64,000 nt of DNA from JAYOEY01 sp038120295 (lineage in GTDB: Bacteria > Pseudomonadota > Alphaproteobacteria > MPNO01 > UBA2964). Both the position numbers and the translations under genes were made by a program. Shown one piece after another: positions 26,510 through 35,417 of this stretch. The DNA is taken from assembly GCA_038120295.1 (NCBI GenBank), contig JAYOLL010000014.1:15072-79071 (forward strand), read 5' to 3'. Within the stretch, counting starts at the first letter, position 1. Each line of letters begins with the position of its first letter. The notes below the pieces were generated by a model. The model searched no databases and was not told the DNA's origin. It saw only the letters and a program-made list of their open reading frames with translations.

Positions 26510-27400
26510 TCAGGCGAGTAACCCAGCGTCGCGATAGGCGGCGACGGCGCCGGGATGAAACGGAACCCCGTCCGGTTCGAAGCCCTGCACCCCGTCCCGT
26601 TTCATTTCGTCGAACAGCTCCGCCAGCCCAGCGTACAGCTCCTCGGCCCTGCCGAGCACTTCGGCATTTTTCACCATGCAGCCGATGACGGACCGAACGG
26701 TTTCCTCCGGTACGCGCTCGTGAGTCGTAATGACGTTAAGAACCCCGACCTGCTCGGAATCCTGAGCAACGCCCCGCAGACATCCTGCCTTCATGACCGC
26801 CCGGCGATAGAATCCCGCCTGCTGGATCACACGGTCGAGTTGCCCCGGACCGTAATCGAGAACCCGTATATCACACCGGTTGGCAAGATCCGTCATCACG
26901 GGGTTCGGGATCGGGCATTGCCACTGGGCGTCTATCCGTCCGTCGATCAGCGCTTCTGCGCCTTCTTCGAACCCCATGTGTACGGGCTCAAACGAATCGA
27001 AGGAGATCCCGAGAATCCCGAAGATCGTCCTTGTGTGCTGGTACATCCCGCTTTCGAGAATGTTTACCGAGACACGCCGGCCTTTCATATCGTCGATAGT
27101 GTGAAGATCGCTGTCAGCCCGGACGACGAAGAACATCGGTCCGACATTGGCCGGCGCCGCCATACGGATCGCGATAGGCTCTTTGAACGGCTCATCGCCT
27201 CGTCGCGCGCGCCCGACCCAGTTGGACGCAGAAAAACCGAAATCGAGCCGATCTTCATGCAGCATGAAGGCGCTGCCGACGCTCGATCCTTCGACCGTGT
27301 AGATATCGACTTCGTGCGCGGGCCTCAGAACGGCGGCGAGCGCCTCTCCCTGGCGGTTGAATGTCCCGCCCTTTTCGCTGGTTCCGATGCGAATCGTCAT
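26510..27400 (-). CDS. TAXI-type TRAP binding protein without signal peptide
   Basis: A 296-residue protein of the TAXI family of substrate-binding components. It starts TIRIGTSEKGGTFNRQGEALA, which matches the mature start of TAXI proteins (IGTGxxGGTYY type), and continues with FGFSASNWVGRARRG and DDMKGRRVSVNILESGMY, also typical. It lacks the usual signal peptide: the ATG at 27400 has AGGGG upstream, and an 11-residue longer frame is basic but not hydrophobic. No TRAP permease gene is adjacent. It may bind its ligand in the cytoplasm. It is divergent from the sodium symporter gene, with 91 bases between starts. Confidence 0.75.
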   Translation of the reverse strand: MTIRIGTSEKGGTFNRQGEALAAVLRPAHEVDIYTVEGSSVGSAFMLHEDRLDFGFSASNWVGRARRGDEPFKEPIAIRMAAPANVGPMFFVVRADSDLHTIDDMKGRRVSVNILESGMYQHTRTIFGILGISFDSFEPVHMGFEEGAEALIDGRIDAQWQCPIPNPVMTDLANRCDIRVLDYGPGQLDRVIQQAGFYRRAVMKAGCLRGVAQDSEQVGVLNVITTHERVPEETVRSVIGCMVKNAEVLGRAEELYAGLAELFDEMKRDGVQGFEPDGVPFHPGAVAAYRDAGLLA

Positions 27401-27491
27401 GGCATGCCCCTTTTTTGCTATCCTACGGGACAATAGCCGCGAAACCGAGCGAGGCGAAAGACACTCGCGGCGAGAAATGACGGGGAGTGAA

Positions 27492-28805
27492 ATGGCAGAA
27501 CAGAGAGCGGGCTGGAAAAGCCGGACGGGTTTTGTAGTCGCCGCCGCAGGATCGGCGGTGGGGCTGGGGAATATCTGGCGTTTTCCTTACGTGGCCGGAG
27601 AGAACGGCGGCGCGGCCTTCATCCTGATTTATCTCGCCATCATTTTCACTGTTGGATTCAGCGTACTCCTTGCCGAACAGGCAATCGGACGCGCCGCCCA
27701 CCGAAGTCCCGCGGGCGCGTTTCGGGTCCTGAAGGGCGGGCTCTGGCCGATCGTCGGCTATATCGGCGTCCTCACCGCCTTCTTTATTTTGCCGTTCTAC
27801 AGCGTGGTGGGCGGATGGACTTTCGCCTATGTCTGGAAAACCGTCGTCGGGGCATCCGTGGATTCAGCGGCCTTCGGCGGCTTTATCGCAGATGGCTGGG
27901 CTACTGTCGGCTATCACGCGCTATTTATCGGTGTAACGGCGCTGATCGTACTCGGGGGCGTTCAGGGCGGGATAGAACGCTACGCGCGCATCCTGATGCC
28001 GGCCCTGCTTGTCATTCTCGTCATTCTCGTCATTCGCGCGGTAACCCTTCCCGGCGCCGAGAAGGGAATCGCCTTTTACATCACGCCCGATTTTTCAAAA
28101 CTGACGCTCGATTCCATTCATGCGGCGCTTTCGCAGGCGTTCTTTTCGATCAGCGTCGGCATGGGGGTGATGATCACCTACGGTTCATATATCGCGAAAA
28201 CGGAAAAACTAGCCGGTGACGCGACCTGGGTGGTCGGGCTCGACACAGGCGTCGCTCTCCTGTCCGGCCTCGCCATTATGCCGGCGGTCTTTGCCTTCGG
28301 CATGGATCCCGGTCAGGGACCCGGCCTGACATTCGTAACGCTTCCCGCCGTTTTCGCGCAGATGCCTGGCGGCTACGTGTTCGGCGTGCTGTTCTTCGTC
28401 ATGCTTTCGCTCGCTGCAATGACCTCGGCGATGTCGCTGCTCGAGGTTGTGGTCGCCCACGTAACAGATGAATTCAATTGCGGCCGCAAGCCGATGGTTA
28501 TTCTGTTCGGCGGGATTATGTTCCTTCTCGGTATTCCGGCGGCTTTGTCATTCGGCGCTGGCAAGGAGTTTCTGATCTTCGGCAAGACCGTCTTTGACCT
28601 GATGGAGTTCATCTCGACAGGCATTCTTCTGCCAGTCGGCGCGATCGGGATTTCACTCTTCGTCGGCTGGGCATTCTGGCCCAAGGCAGGCGAGGAACTC
28701 GGCGGCGAACACGGGGACGCGCCCAGCTGGGCGCCGGTCTGGCGCTGGATGTGCGGGATCGTGGCGCCGCTATTGATCCTGTGGATCCTGATTGCTGGCT
28801 TGTAA
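27492..28805 (+). CDS. Sodium-dependent transporter, NSS (SNF) family
   Basis: A LeuT-fold sodium symporter of 437 residues. The N-terminal GSAVGLGNIWRFPYVAGENGGAAF is the classic NSS signature in helix 1 that binds sodium and substrate. About eleven to twelve hydrophobic helices are visible, with SQAFFSISVGMGVMITYGSY in helix 6/7, another conserved region. Substrates in this family are mostly amino acids; the specific one here is unknown. ATG at 27492 is preferred because GGGGAG lies five bases upstream; a longer frame is present. Confidence 0.9.
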   Translation: MAEQRAGWKSRTGFVVAAAGSAVGLGNIWRFPYVAGENGGAAFILIYLAIIFTVGFSVLLAEQAIGRAAHRSPAGAFRVLKGGLWPIVGYIGVLTAFFILPFYSVVGGWTFAYVWKTVVGASVDSAAFGGFIADGWATVGYHALFIGVTALIVLGGVQGGIERYARILMPALLVILVILVIRAVTLPGAEKGIAFYITPDFSKLTLDSIHAALSQAFFSISVGMGVMITYGSYIAKTEKLAGDATWVVGLDTGVALLSGLAIMPAVFAFGMDPGQGPGLTFVTLPAVFAQMPGGYVFGVLFFVMLSLAAMTSAMSLLEVVVAHVTDEFNCGRKPMVILFGGIMFLLGIPAALSFGAGKEFLIFGKTVFDLMEFISTGILLPVGAIGISLFVGWAFWPKAGEELGGEHGDAPSWAPVWRWMCGIVAPLLILWILIAGL

Positions 28806-28830
28806 ACGGACACGCGATCGCCATGTCTGA

Positions 28831-28856
28831 ATGAGGCATGCATTCGCACGCCTCAT
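28831..28856 (+). other. Stem-loop between two transporter genes
   Basis: An inverted repeat ATGAGGC/GCCTCAT, whose inner bases TGC and GCA can extend the stem around a mismatch, lies 25 bases after the NSS stop. No T tract follows, so it is at best a weak terminator or an mRNA-stabilising hairpin. Confidence 0.35.
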
Positions 28857-28880
28857 GATGCCCATATGCCGGAAAGATCG

Positions 28881-30218
28881 ATGCCGCTGGCGCGCTCGTT
28901 GATATTGCTCAAAGACCAGACCCGCGAGCTATTGCGGGAACGGCTCTGGCTTCAGGTGCTGATCGGCATGGCCCTGGGCATTGGGCTTGGCATTCTGATC
29001 GGTCCGACAAGCCAGATCGTCTCCCCGAAGACCGCGGCCCTGATCGGAAACTGGGTCGCCCTGCCCGGACAATTGTTTCTCGTGTCGATCCAGTTCGTCG
29101 TCGTCCCCCTCATCGTCGCCTCGGTGATTCGGGGAATTTGTGCAGGTCAGGGTAGCGATAACATCGGCAGGCTCGGTGGAATAACAGTCGCATTTTTCGT
29201 CGCCACTACAGTGGTTGCTGTGCTGATCGGGATCGGAGTCGCGCTCGCCATTCAACCCGGTTCCTTTATCGACGGCATGTCTATGCAGAACGCCCTCCAG
29301 TCCGGTTCCCCGCCCGGCGCGGTCGGCAACAATACAGCCGTACCCGGAGTCGCCGACCTTCCCGGCGTGATCGTCAACCTGTTTCCCAAGGATCCCCTGA
29401 CGACCTTTGTCAGTGGCAACATGCTGCAGATCGTCATCACGGCGACGATCTTCGGGATTGCCCTGCTTATGATGCCGACCGATCAGAGCAAGCCCCTTCT
29501 CGATCTTCTGGCCTCGCTCCAGGCAGCCTGTATGATCATCGTGAAATGGGTCCTGCGGTTCGCGCCCTTCGCTGTCTTCGGATTGCTGGCACAGATAACG
29601 GCCCGGGTCGGGCTGACGACCCTGATCGGCACCGGGGTCTACGTTCTGGCCGTTGCCGCCGCTCTGGCCATTCTGTTTCTTCTCTACACATTGCTTGCGG
29701 TTGGAATCGGTCGCCGGTCGCCCCGTCGGTTCCTGTCGGAAATCCGTGAAGTCCTACTCCTCGCCTTCTCAACGTCGAGTTCGGCTGCGGTGATGCCGCT
29801 TACTCTGTCTACCGCGGAAACAACCCTGAATGTAAAACCCTTCGTTGCGCGTTTCGTAATTCCCCTTGGGACAACCATCAATATGGGGGGAACGGCCGTC
29901 TATCAGGGCGTTGCAACGCTTTTTCTAGCCCAGGTTTTCGGCGTAGAGATCGGGCTATCGGGAATGTTGCTCCTGATTGTCATGGCAACCGGAGCGGCTA
30001 TCGGGTCCCCCGGTACGCCTGGAGTCGGGATCGTCATTCTCGCCACGATATTAGGAACCGTCGGTGTTCCCCCGACGGGCATCGCCATTATCCTCGGCGT
30101 GGACCGGATCCTGGATATGCTCCGCACCGTTGTGAACGTGACGGGCGATCTCACCGCCTGCGTCGTGATCGAACGGTTCACCGGCAGGGAACCGGCTGAG
30201 GGCAAAGCAGTTACCTGA
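28881..30218 (+). CDS. Dicarboxylate/amino acid:cation symporter (DAACS)
   Basis: A 445-residue secondary transporter of the DAACS (GltPh/DctA) family. It has eight hydrophobic helices and the re-entrant hairpins: FSTSSSAAVMPLTL is the serine-rich HP1 tip, NMGGTAVYQGVAT is the sodium-binding helix 7 motif, and GSPGTPGVGIVILATILGTVGVP is HP2. Typical substrates are C4-dicarboxylates, glutamate or aspartate. ATG at 28881 has GGAAAG five bases upstream; an in-frame ATG at 28866 has none. It follows the NSS gene on the same strand. Confidence 0.92.
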   Translation: MPLARSLILLKDQTRELLRERLWLQVLIGMALGIGLGILIGPTSQIVSPKTAALIGNWVALPGQLFLVSIQFVVVPLIVASVIRGICAGQGSDNIGRLGGITVAFFVATTVVAVLIGIGVALAIQPGSFIDGMSMQNALQSGSPPGAVGNNTAVPGVADLPGVIVNLFPKDPLTTFVSGNMLQIVITATIFGIALLMMPTDQSKPLLDLLASLQAACMIIVKWVLRFAPFAVFGLLAQITARVGLTTLIGTGVYVLAVAAALAILFLLYTLLAVGIGRRSPRRFLSEIREVLLLAFSTSSSAAVMPLTLSTAETTLNVKPFVARFVIPLGTTINMGGTAVYQGVATLFLAQVFGVEIGLSGMLLLIVMATGAAIGSPGTPGVGIVILATILGTVGVPPTGIAIILGVDRILDMLRTVVNVTGDLTACVVIERFTGREPAEGKAVT

Positions 30219-30254
30219 CCGATCCGACTCCCTGGTTAATTCTCCCCAACGAGA

Positions 30255-32966
30255 TCAGAGAGCCGCCAACCGCTCGAGCGCTTCGTTCAGCTTGTCTCGC
30301 GAGAGGTTGAATTCAGCCAGCCGTTCCCTGTTTTCCTGAACGACGTCCTTTGGCGCCCGGCTAACGAATTTTTCATTGCCGAGTTTCTTTTCCAGCTTGC
30401 CGATCTCACCGCCGATCTTTTCAATCTCGCGCGCGAGGCGATCCTTTTCCTGCGTAATGTCGATAACGTCGCCTACCTGCAGGAAGAATGTGGCTTCGTC
30501 GAGAACCGCCTGAACCGCGCCTTTGGGCGGGGCGCCCTCCACCGGTTCGATCGAATCGATCCTGGCGAGTCTCAGAATCAATTCCCGATGACACGCCAGC
30601 CTGTCCGACGTTGTGTCGCTCGCCCCCTGCACCCGCAACGGAATCTTCGAACCGGCAGGGACGTTCATTTCGGCCCGGACGGCCCGGATCTCCGAAATCA
30701 GGCGAATTACCCAGCGCATTTCCTCGGATGCTGTGCCGGTCTCTTCCACCTCTGGAATAGTCGGCCATTCTGCGTTTATCAGCGCACCGTCGCGTCCGCC
30801 TTCAGGCGCAAGCTCTTCCCACAGTTCCTCGGTCACAAACGGCGATATGGGATGAAGAAGCAGGAGTATCTGGTCCAGGGCCCAGCCCGTCGCCGCGCGG
30901 GTCTCCGCTTTCGCCACCTCGTCGTCACCGTTCAGGATCGGCTTGGTGAATTCCAGATACCAGTCGCAGAAACTGTGCCAGGCGAACTGATAGACCGCAT
31001 TCGCAGCATCGTTGAAGCGGTAATCTTCAAGCGCTGACGATACGGCAGCCTCCGCATCGGCCGCCGCGCCGACGATCCAGCGGTTTACCGTCAACTTGCA
31101 GCCAGCCGGATCGAAATCCGGATCGGGCCGGCATTCGTTCATTTCCGCATAGCGCGCGGCATTCCAGATCTTGGTGATGAAGTTGCGATACCCCTCGATA
31201 CGCCCTGTCGAGAGTTTGATGTCCCTGCCCTGCGCCGCCATGGCCGTCAGCGTAAAGCGCAGCGAATCAGCACTGTATTCCTTGATCAGATCGAGCGGAT
31301 CCAGCACGTTGCCCTTGCTCTTGGACATCTTCTGCCCGTGCTCGTCGCGCACGAGCGCGTGGATGTAAACCGTATGGAACGGGACTTCCTTCATGAAGTG
31401 GAGCCCCATCATCATCATCCGGGCCACCCAGAAGAAAATGATGTCGAACCCGGTGACCAGAACGTCGGTCTGGTAATATCGCTCTACTTCGGGAGTCTCG
31501 TCCGGCCAGCCCAAAGTCGAGAACGGCCAGAGCGCAGACGAAAACCAGGTGTCGAGAACATCGGAGTCGCGTTTCAGTTCGGTGTTTGCCCCGTAATGCG
31601 CTGCGGCTGCCGCTGCTGCCTCTTCTGCGCTTTCAGCGACAAAGACTTCGCCATCCGGCCCGTACCAGGCCGGAACCTGATGTCCCCACCAGATCTGACG
31701 GGAAATGCACCAGGGCTGGATATTCCGCATCCATTCGAAATAGGTGTTTTCCCAGTGTCTCGGGACGAATTTCGTGGTGCCTTCTTCAACAGCCCGAATG
31801 GCCGGCTTGGCAAGCGTTCCTGCATCGACATACCACTGATCGGTCAGGTGAGGTTCGATCACTACTCCCGACCGATCGCCGTAGGGCACCGTCATGGGAT
31901 TGTCTTCGATCTTCTCCAGAAGCCCCAGCGCGTCCATCGCCTCGACGACCCTGTCCCGTGCGACAAAGCGGTCCAGCCCCTGAAAATCTTCGGGGGCGTT
32001 GTCATTCAGGAAGCCCGATTCATCGAAGATGCTGATCATCGGCAGGTCGTGACGCCGGCCTACCTCGAAATCGTTGAAATCGTGCGCCGGCGTGATTTTG
32101 ACGGCCCCGCTACCCTTTTCAGGATCGCTGTACTCGTCGGCGACAATCGGAATCGGACGGTTGGCTAGCGGCAGAATCACATTCCTGCCCACCAGATCTG
32201 TATAGCGCTCATCGTCCGGGTGGACCGCAACCGCGGTATCGCCGAGCATTGTTTCCGGTCGGGTCGTGCCGACTGTAATGTATTTGTTTTCAGCACCTTC
32301 AATCGGGTATCTGAAGTACCACATGGACCCGATGGTTTCCCTTTGCTCGACCTCGAGATCGGAGATCGCGGTATGCAGCTTGGGGTCCCAGTTCACCAGG
32401 CGCTTGTCACGGTAAATAAGTCCTTCGCGATAGAGTTCCACGAATACCTTGCGGACGGCGCGGGAAAGCCCCTCGTCCATCGTGAACCGCTCGCGCTGCC
32501 AGTCGCAGGATGCGCCGAGGCGTCTTAGTTGCCCGGTGATGGTGCCGCCGGACTCTTCCTTCCACTCCCAGACCTTGTCGATAAAGGTATCGCGGTCGAT
32601 CAGCGTGTTTCCGTCTTTGGACGGCGGCAGGCCCCGATCGATTTCGATCCCCTGTTCCGCAAGCTGCCTTTCAACAACCATCTGCGTCGCTATGCCGGCA
32701 TGATCGCAGCCGGGCTGCCACAGCGCGTCGCGGCCCTTCATCCGGTTATAGCGGATAAGAATATCCTGCAGCGTGTTATTGAGGGCATGTCCCATATGGA
32801 GGCTGCCGGTGACATTGGGGGGCGGGATCACGATAGTGTACGGATCTCCGGTCGGCTCACCGCCGGGGTCGCGGGTCAGCCCGCAACCGAACGCCCCGCT
32901 CTCTTCCCACTCCCTGTAATGGCGGGTTTCTATATCTGCAGGGTTATAGTTCTTTTCTAACGTCAC
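30255..32966 (-). CDS. valS: Valine--tRNA ligase
   Basis: Class I synthetase of about 903 residues that charges tRNA-Val and edits threonine. The HIGH motif is PNVTGSLHMGHALNN, the KMSKS loop is KMSKSKGNVLDPLDLI, and the C-terminal coiled coil (ITQEKDRLAREIEKIGGEIGKLEKKLG) is complete. The start is uncertain: GTG at 32966 gives the usual N-terminus TLEKNYNPADIETRHY, while a TTG at 32984 would add six residues. The gene follows popZ, the conserved alphaproteobacterial order. Confidence 0.96.
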   Translation of the reverse strand: MTLEKNYNPADIETRHYREWEESGAFGCGLTRDPGGEPTGDPYTIVIPPPNVTGSLHMGHALNNTLQDILIRYNRMKGRDALWQPGCDHAGIATQMVVERQLAEQGIEIDRGLPPSKDGNTLIDRDTFIDKVWEWKEESGGTITGQLRRLGASCDWQRERFTMDEGLSRAVRKVFVELYREGLIYRDKRLVNWDPKLHTAISDLEVEQRETIGSMWYFRYPIEGAENKYITVGTTRPETMLGDTAVAVHPDDERYTDLVGRNVILPLANRPIPIVADEYSDPEKGSGAVKITPAHDFNDFEVGRRHDLPMISIFDESGFLNDNAPEDFQGLDRFVARDRVVEAMDALGLLEKIEDNPMTVPYGDRSGVVIEPHLTDQWYVDAGTLAKPAIRAVEEGTTKFVPRHWENTYFEWMRNIQPWCISRQIWWGHQVPAWYGPDGEVFVAESAEEAAAAAAAHYGANTELKRDSDVLDTWFSSALWPFSTLGWPDETPEVERYYQTDVLVTGFDIIFFWVARMMMMGLHFMKEVPFHTVYIHALVRDEHGQKMSKSKGNVLDPLDLIKEYSADSLRFTLTAMAAQGRDIKLSTGRIEGYRNFITKIWNAARYAEMNECRPDPDFDPAGCKLTVNRWIVGAAADAEAAVSSALEDYRFNDAANAVYQFAWHSFCDWYLEFTKPILNGDDEVAKAETRAATGWALDQILLLLHPISPFVTEELWEELAPEGGRDGALINAEWPTIPEVEETGTASEEMRWVIRLISEIRAVRAEMNVPAGSKIPLRVQGASDTTSDRLACHRELILRLARIDSIEPVEGAPPKGAVQAVLDEATFFLQVGDVIDITQEKDRLAREIEKIGGEIGKLEKKLGNEKFVSRAPKDVVQENRERLAEFNLSRDKLNEALERLAAL

Positions 32967-32989
32967 GTTTCTGCTCGCGCCCAATAACG

Positions 32990-33011
32990 AAAAGCCGGCT
33001 GATGGGCCGGC
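32990..33011 (-). terminator. Hairpin plus T-run between popZ and valS
   Basis: On the minus strand GCCGGC, a six-base loop and GCCGGC are followed by TTTTCGTTATT. It can end popZ transcription, but it also lies downstream of the predicted valS promoter and only 24 bases before the GTG start, so it may sit in the valS leader. Confidence 0.6.
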
Positions 33012-33019
33012 GGAACGGT

Positions 33020-33048
33020 TTTAAAACGGGCCTGAGGCCTAGCGTCAA
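33020..33048 (-). promoter_or_regulatory. Predicted sigma-70 promoter for valS
   Basis: On the minus strand TTGACG (33048-33043) and TTTAAA (33025-33020) are separated by exactly 17 bases. Transcription would start near 33013, just before the GC-rich hairpin. This is a pattern-based prediction. Confidence 0.55.
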
Positions 33049-33090
33049 GTCCCACGCTGTAAGGAAACGGGGCTCCGGTTGCTCTGCCGG

Positions 33091-33870
33091 TCAGTCGTCG
33101 CCTTCGGCCGTCCGGGACAGACGTTCGACTTCGCGCCGCACAAGCCGGTCGACAATACCCGGGAGATTTTCATCCAGCCATTCCCGAATCATTGGTCGCA
33201 TGACCTCTTTTACGAGGTCTTCAATGGTTCGGTTGGCATCGCCGAGTGCGGCTCCACCCTTCGCCTGATCTACGGCATGGACGAGGCTGGCAAGTGAACC
33301 CGTAGCAGCGGCACGTGCCGGCTCACCGATCAGGCTGCTTCCGCTTTCAGCCGGCGCCGGTTCATCCACGGGCAAGGCAGCTTCCTCCGTCAGGTCTGCA
33401 GGGGTTTCAACTTCTATCTCTGCGGATTCCTGACCTTCGTCCCGAAATTCAAGCGCAACTTCTTCATCGGACCTGTCGACCGGAGCCTCGAAATCGATGA
33501 CCTCACCGACAGGTTCATCGATTTCCTCGCTGACCTGTTCGCTGACCGGTTCATCGTCGCTCGACATGGGATCGGTCTCGTCCGGTTCCGCATCCTCCCC
33601 CGGCTCCTGGGATTCCTGAACATCCGCAGCGGGGTCAGCGTCGTCCTCCAGAGCCTTCTCCTGCTCTTCCACCGCCGCCATCTCGGCAGCAGGCTCTTCC
33701 TGTTCCTCAATGACTTCGGTCAGGTCGAGGACATCATCCGGGGACTCCTCAGTCTGCTCCTCAATTTCCTGATCTTCCGGCGCCGGTTTTTCGTCTTCGG
33801 CAATGATTTTCCGGATGGAAGCAAGGATTTCTTCCATCGACGGTTCCTGCTGGGGCTTTGGGTCGTTCAT
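33091..33870 (-). CDS. popZ: Polar organizing protein PopZ (DUF2497)
   Basis: PopZ self-assembles at the cell pole into a matrix that anchors the ParB-parS centromere and recruits cell-cycle regulators. The 259 residues show the three expected parts: an N-terminal helix PSMEEILASIRKIIAEDE (about 10-27) that binds clients, a long Glu/Pro/Asp-rich disordered spacer (about 30-185), and a C-terminal DUF2497 region with EDLVKEVMRPMIREWLDENLP and IVDRLVRREVERLSR for oligomerisation. The spacer is longer than the roughly 80-residue one of Caulobacter PopZ. Position between tolC and valS is conserved in the class. Confidence 0.9.
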   Translation of the reverse strand: MNDPKPQQEPSMEEILASIRKIIAEDEKPAPEDQEIEEQTEESPDDVLDLTEVIEEQEEPAAEMAAVEEQEKALEDDADPAADVQESQEPGEDAEPDETDPMSSDDEPVSEQVSEEIDEPVGEVIDFEAPVDRSDEEVALEFRDEGQESAEIEVETPADLTEEAALPVDEPAPAESGSSLIGEPARAAATGSLASLVHAVDQAKGGAALGDANRTIEDLVKEVMRPMIREWLDENLPGIVDRLVRREVERLSRTAEGDD

Positions 33871-33991
33871 ACCGCCGGTATCCGCGTTTGCATCCGTAAT
33901 CGGTATCTGTATTCCGAGTTACAGCGCTTTCACTATGATAATAATTTGGTAAACAAAAGGATAACGGAAATACTTGTGGTCCGACAGCGCG

Positions 33992-35383
33992 TTATTCTTC
34001 CTTTACCTCAAATCCGAACCATTTGTTTCTCACCGCCCGATAATTGTCCTCCGGGTCGTAAAGCTCGGTTGGAAGTTTGAGTTCTTTCGCCAGAAGGGAG
34101 CCGACTGCCTGTCTCAGGTCAACGCTGGCAACGAGCGCATCGCGCTCGGCACGAACGAGACTCACCCGGGCGTCGAGGAGTTCCTGTTCGGCATCCAGCA
34201 CGTCGAGCACGGTTCGGGAACCAACCTGTGCTTCCTGTCGGACCCCTTCAAGCGCGATCTGTCCGGCGCGAACGGCAGCGGTGAATGCCCTGATCTGGGC
34301 CCGTGCCGTCTCCAGATTCTTCCAGGCATCGGTGGCGCCGCGGGTCACCGCAAGATTCGCGACATCAAGCTCGCGACGGCGTTGATTCCAAACCTGCTTT
34401 GCCTCACGAATTCGGGAACTGACAGCGCCCGCCTGATAGAGCGGAACAGTCACCTGAGCGGTAATACTGGCTTCTTCCGTCCGGCTTTCGGGCGAGGCTG
34501 CCTGATCGCGCCGGTTAAGCTCGCCGACAAGATCGAGCGTTGGATAGAGTTCCGCTTCCGAGGATTTTATGGAAAGCCGCGCTGACTGTTCGTCAAACCG
34601 GGCAGCGATAACATCGGGGCTGCTGTCCCGCGCCCGATTGATTGCATCGTCTTCGGACAACGGCAGGTCGCTGAGCAAAGGCGGCGCCTTAAGGGTGCCC
34701 GGCGCGTCTCCGATGATCTGGCGGTAACGGGCCCGGGAACGAACGAGGGCGCCGTCGGCCTGGATCGTTTCGGCTTTGGCGCTGGAAAGACGCGCCTCGG
34801 CCTGGGCGACATCAGTTCGGGTAACTTCTCCGACCTCGAACCGGTCGCGTGTAGCCTGTAGCTGCCGCGCGAGAACCCGTTCGTTGTTGAGATTCAGGTT
34901 GAGGACCGCCTCATCCCTGACGACGTCCATATAGGCGGTCGCTGCATCCCGAAGGACGTTCTGTTCGGTCGAAGACAGCCGTGCACGCTGCGCTAAAACA
35001 TCGGCTTCGGCGACCTTCGTATCGGTTTCGGTCTGGAAACCCTGGAATAGATTCTGTTCGACGGTGAGAGCCCCGTTCTTGGGTGTCCGGTTCTGTGACC
35101 GTGTCGCCGAATTGGGCGTATTGGAGAAATTGTTGGACTTTCCGTAATCGTAGCTGAGTTCGACAGTAGGCCTCCAGCCGCTCAACGCCTGCGGAACGCG
35201 CTCGTCCGTCGCCCTGAGCTGTGCGCGGGCGGCGCGCAAGGTGGGGTTGGAGAGATACGCTTTTCCGAGAGCTTCCTCGAATGTTTCCGCGCCGGCATTC
35301 AGTGAAATGCCGCCAAGCGCGATCGAAACGAATGACAGGAAAATTACCGCTGATCGAGAATTACGCAATTTCATTTGTCCCAT
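33992..35383 (-). CDS. tolC: TolC family outer-membrane efflux/type I secretion protein
   Basis: Outer-membrane channel that works with inner-membrane pumps or ABC exporters. The 463-residue protein has a signal peptide ending near SLNAGA, then ETFEEALGKAYLSNPTLRAARAQLRATDE, and two internally similar repeats of long alpha-helices, as in TolC/OprM. The C-terminal half contains GSRTVLDVLDAEQELLDARVSLVRAERD, a family hallmark. ATG at 35383 has AAAGGG seven bases upstream; the open frame to 35476 has no conserved sequence. No pump gene is adjacent, so the partner is elsewhere. Confidence 0.9.
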   Translation of the reverse strand: MGQMKLRNSRSAVIFLSFVSIALGGISLNAGAETFEEALGKAYLSNPTLRAARAQLRATDERVPQALSGWRPTVELSYDYGKSNNFSNTPNSATRSQNRTPKNGALTVEQNLFQGFQTETDTKVAEADVLAQRARLSSTEQNVLRDAATAYMDVVRDEAVLNLNLNNERVLARQLQATRDRFEVGEVTRTDVAQAEARLSSAKAETIQADGALVRSRARYRQIIGDAPGTLKAPPLLSDLPLSEDDAINRARDSSPDVIAARFDEQSARLSIKSSEAELYPTLDLVGELNRRDQAASPESRTEEASITAQVTVPLYQAGAVSSRIREAKQVWNQRRRELDVANLAVTRGATDAWKNLETARAQIRAFTAAVRAGQIALEGVRQEAQVGSRTVLDVLDAEQELLDARVSLVRAERDALVASVDLRQAVGSLLAKELKLPTELYDPEDNYRAVRNKWFGFEVKEE

Positions 35384-35417
35384 TTCAGGACCCTTTCCCG
35401 GCCTACGCCGCAAAGCG

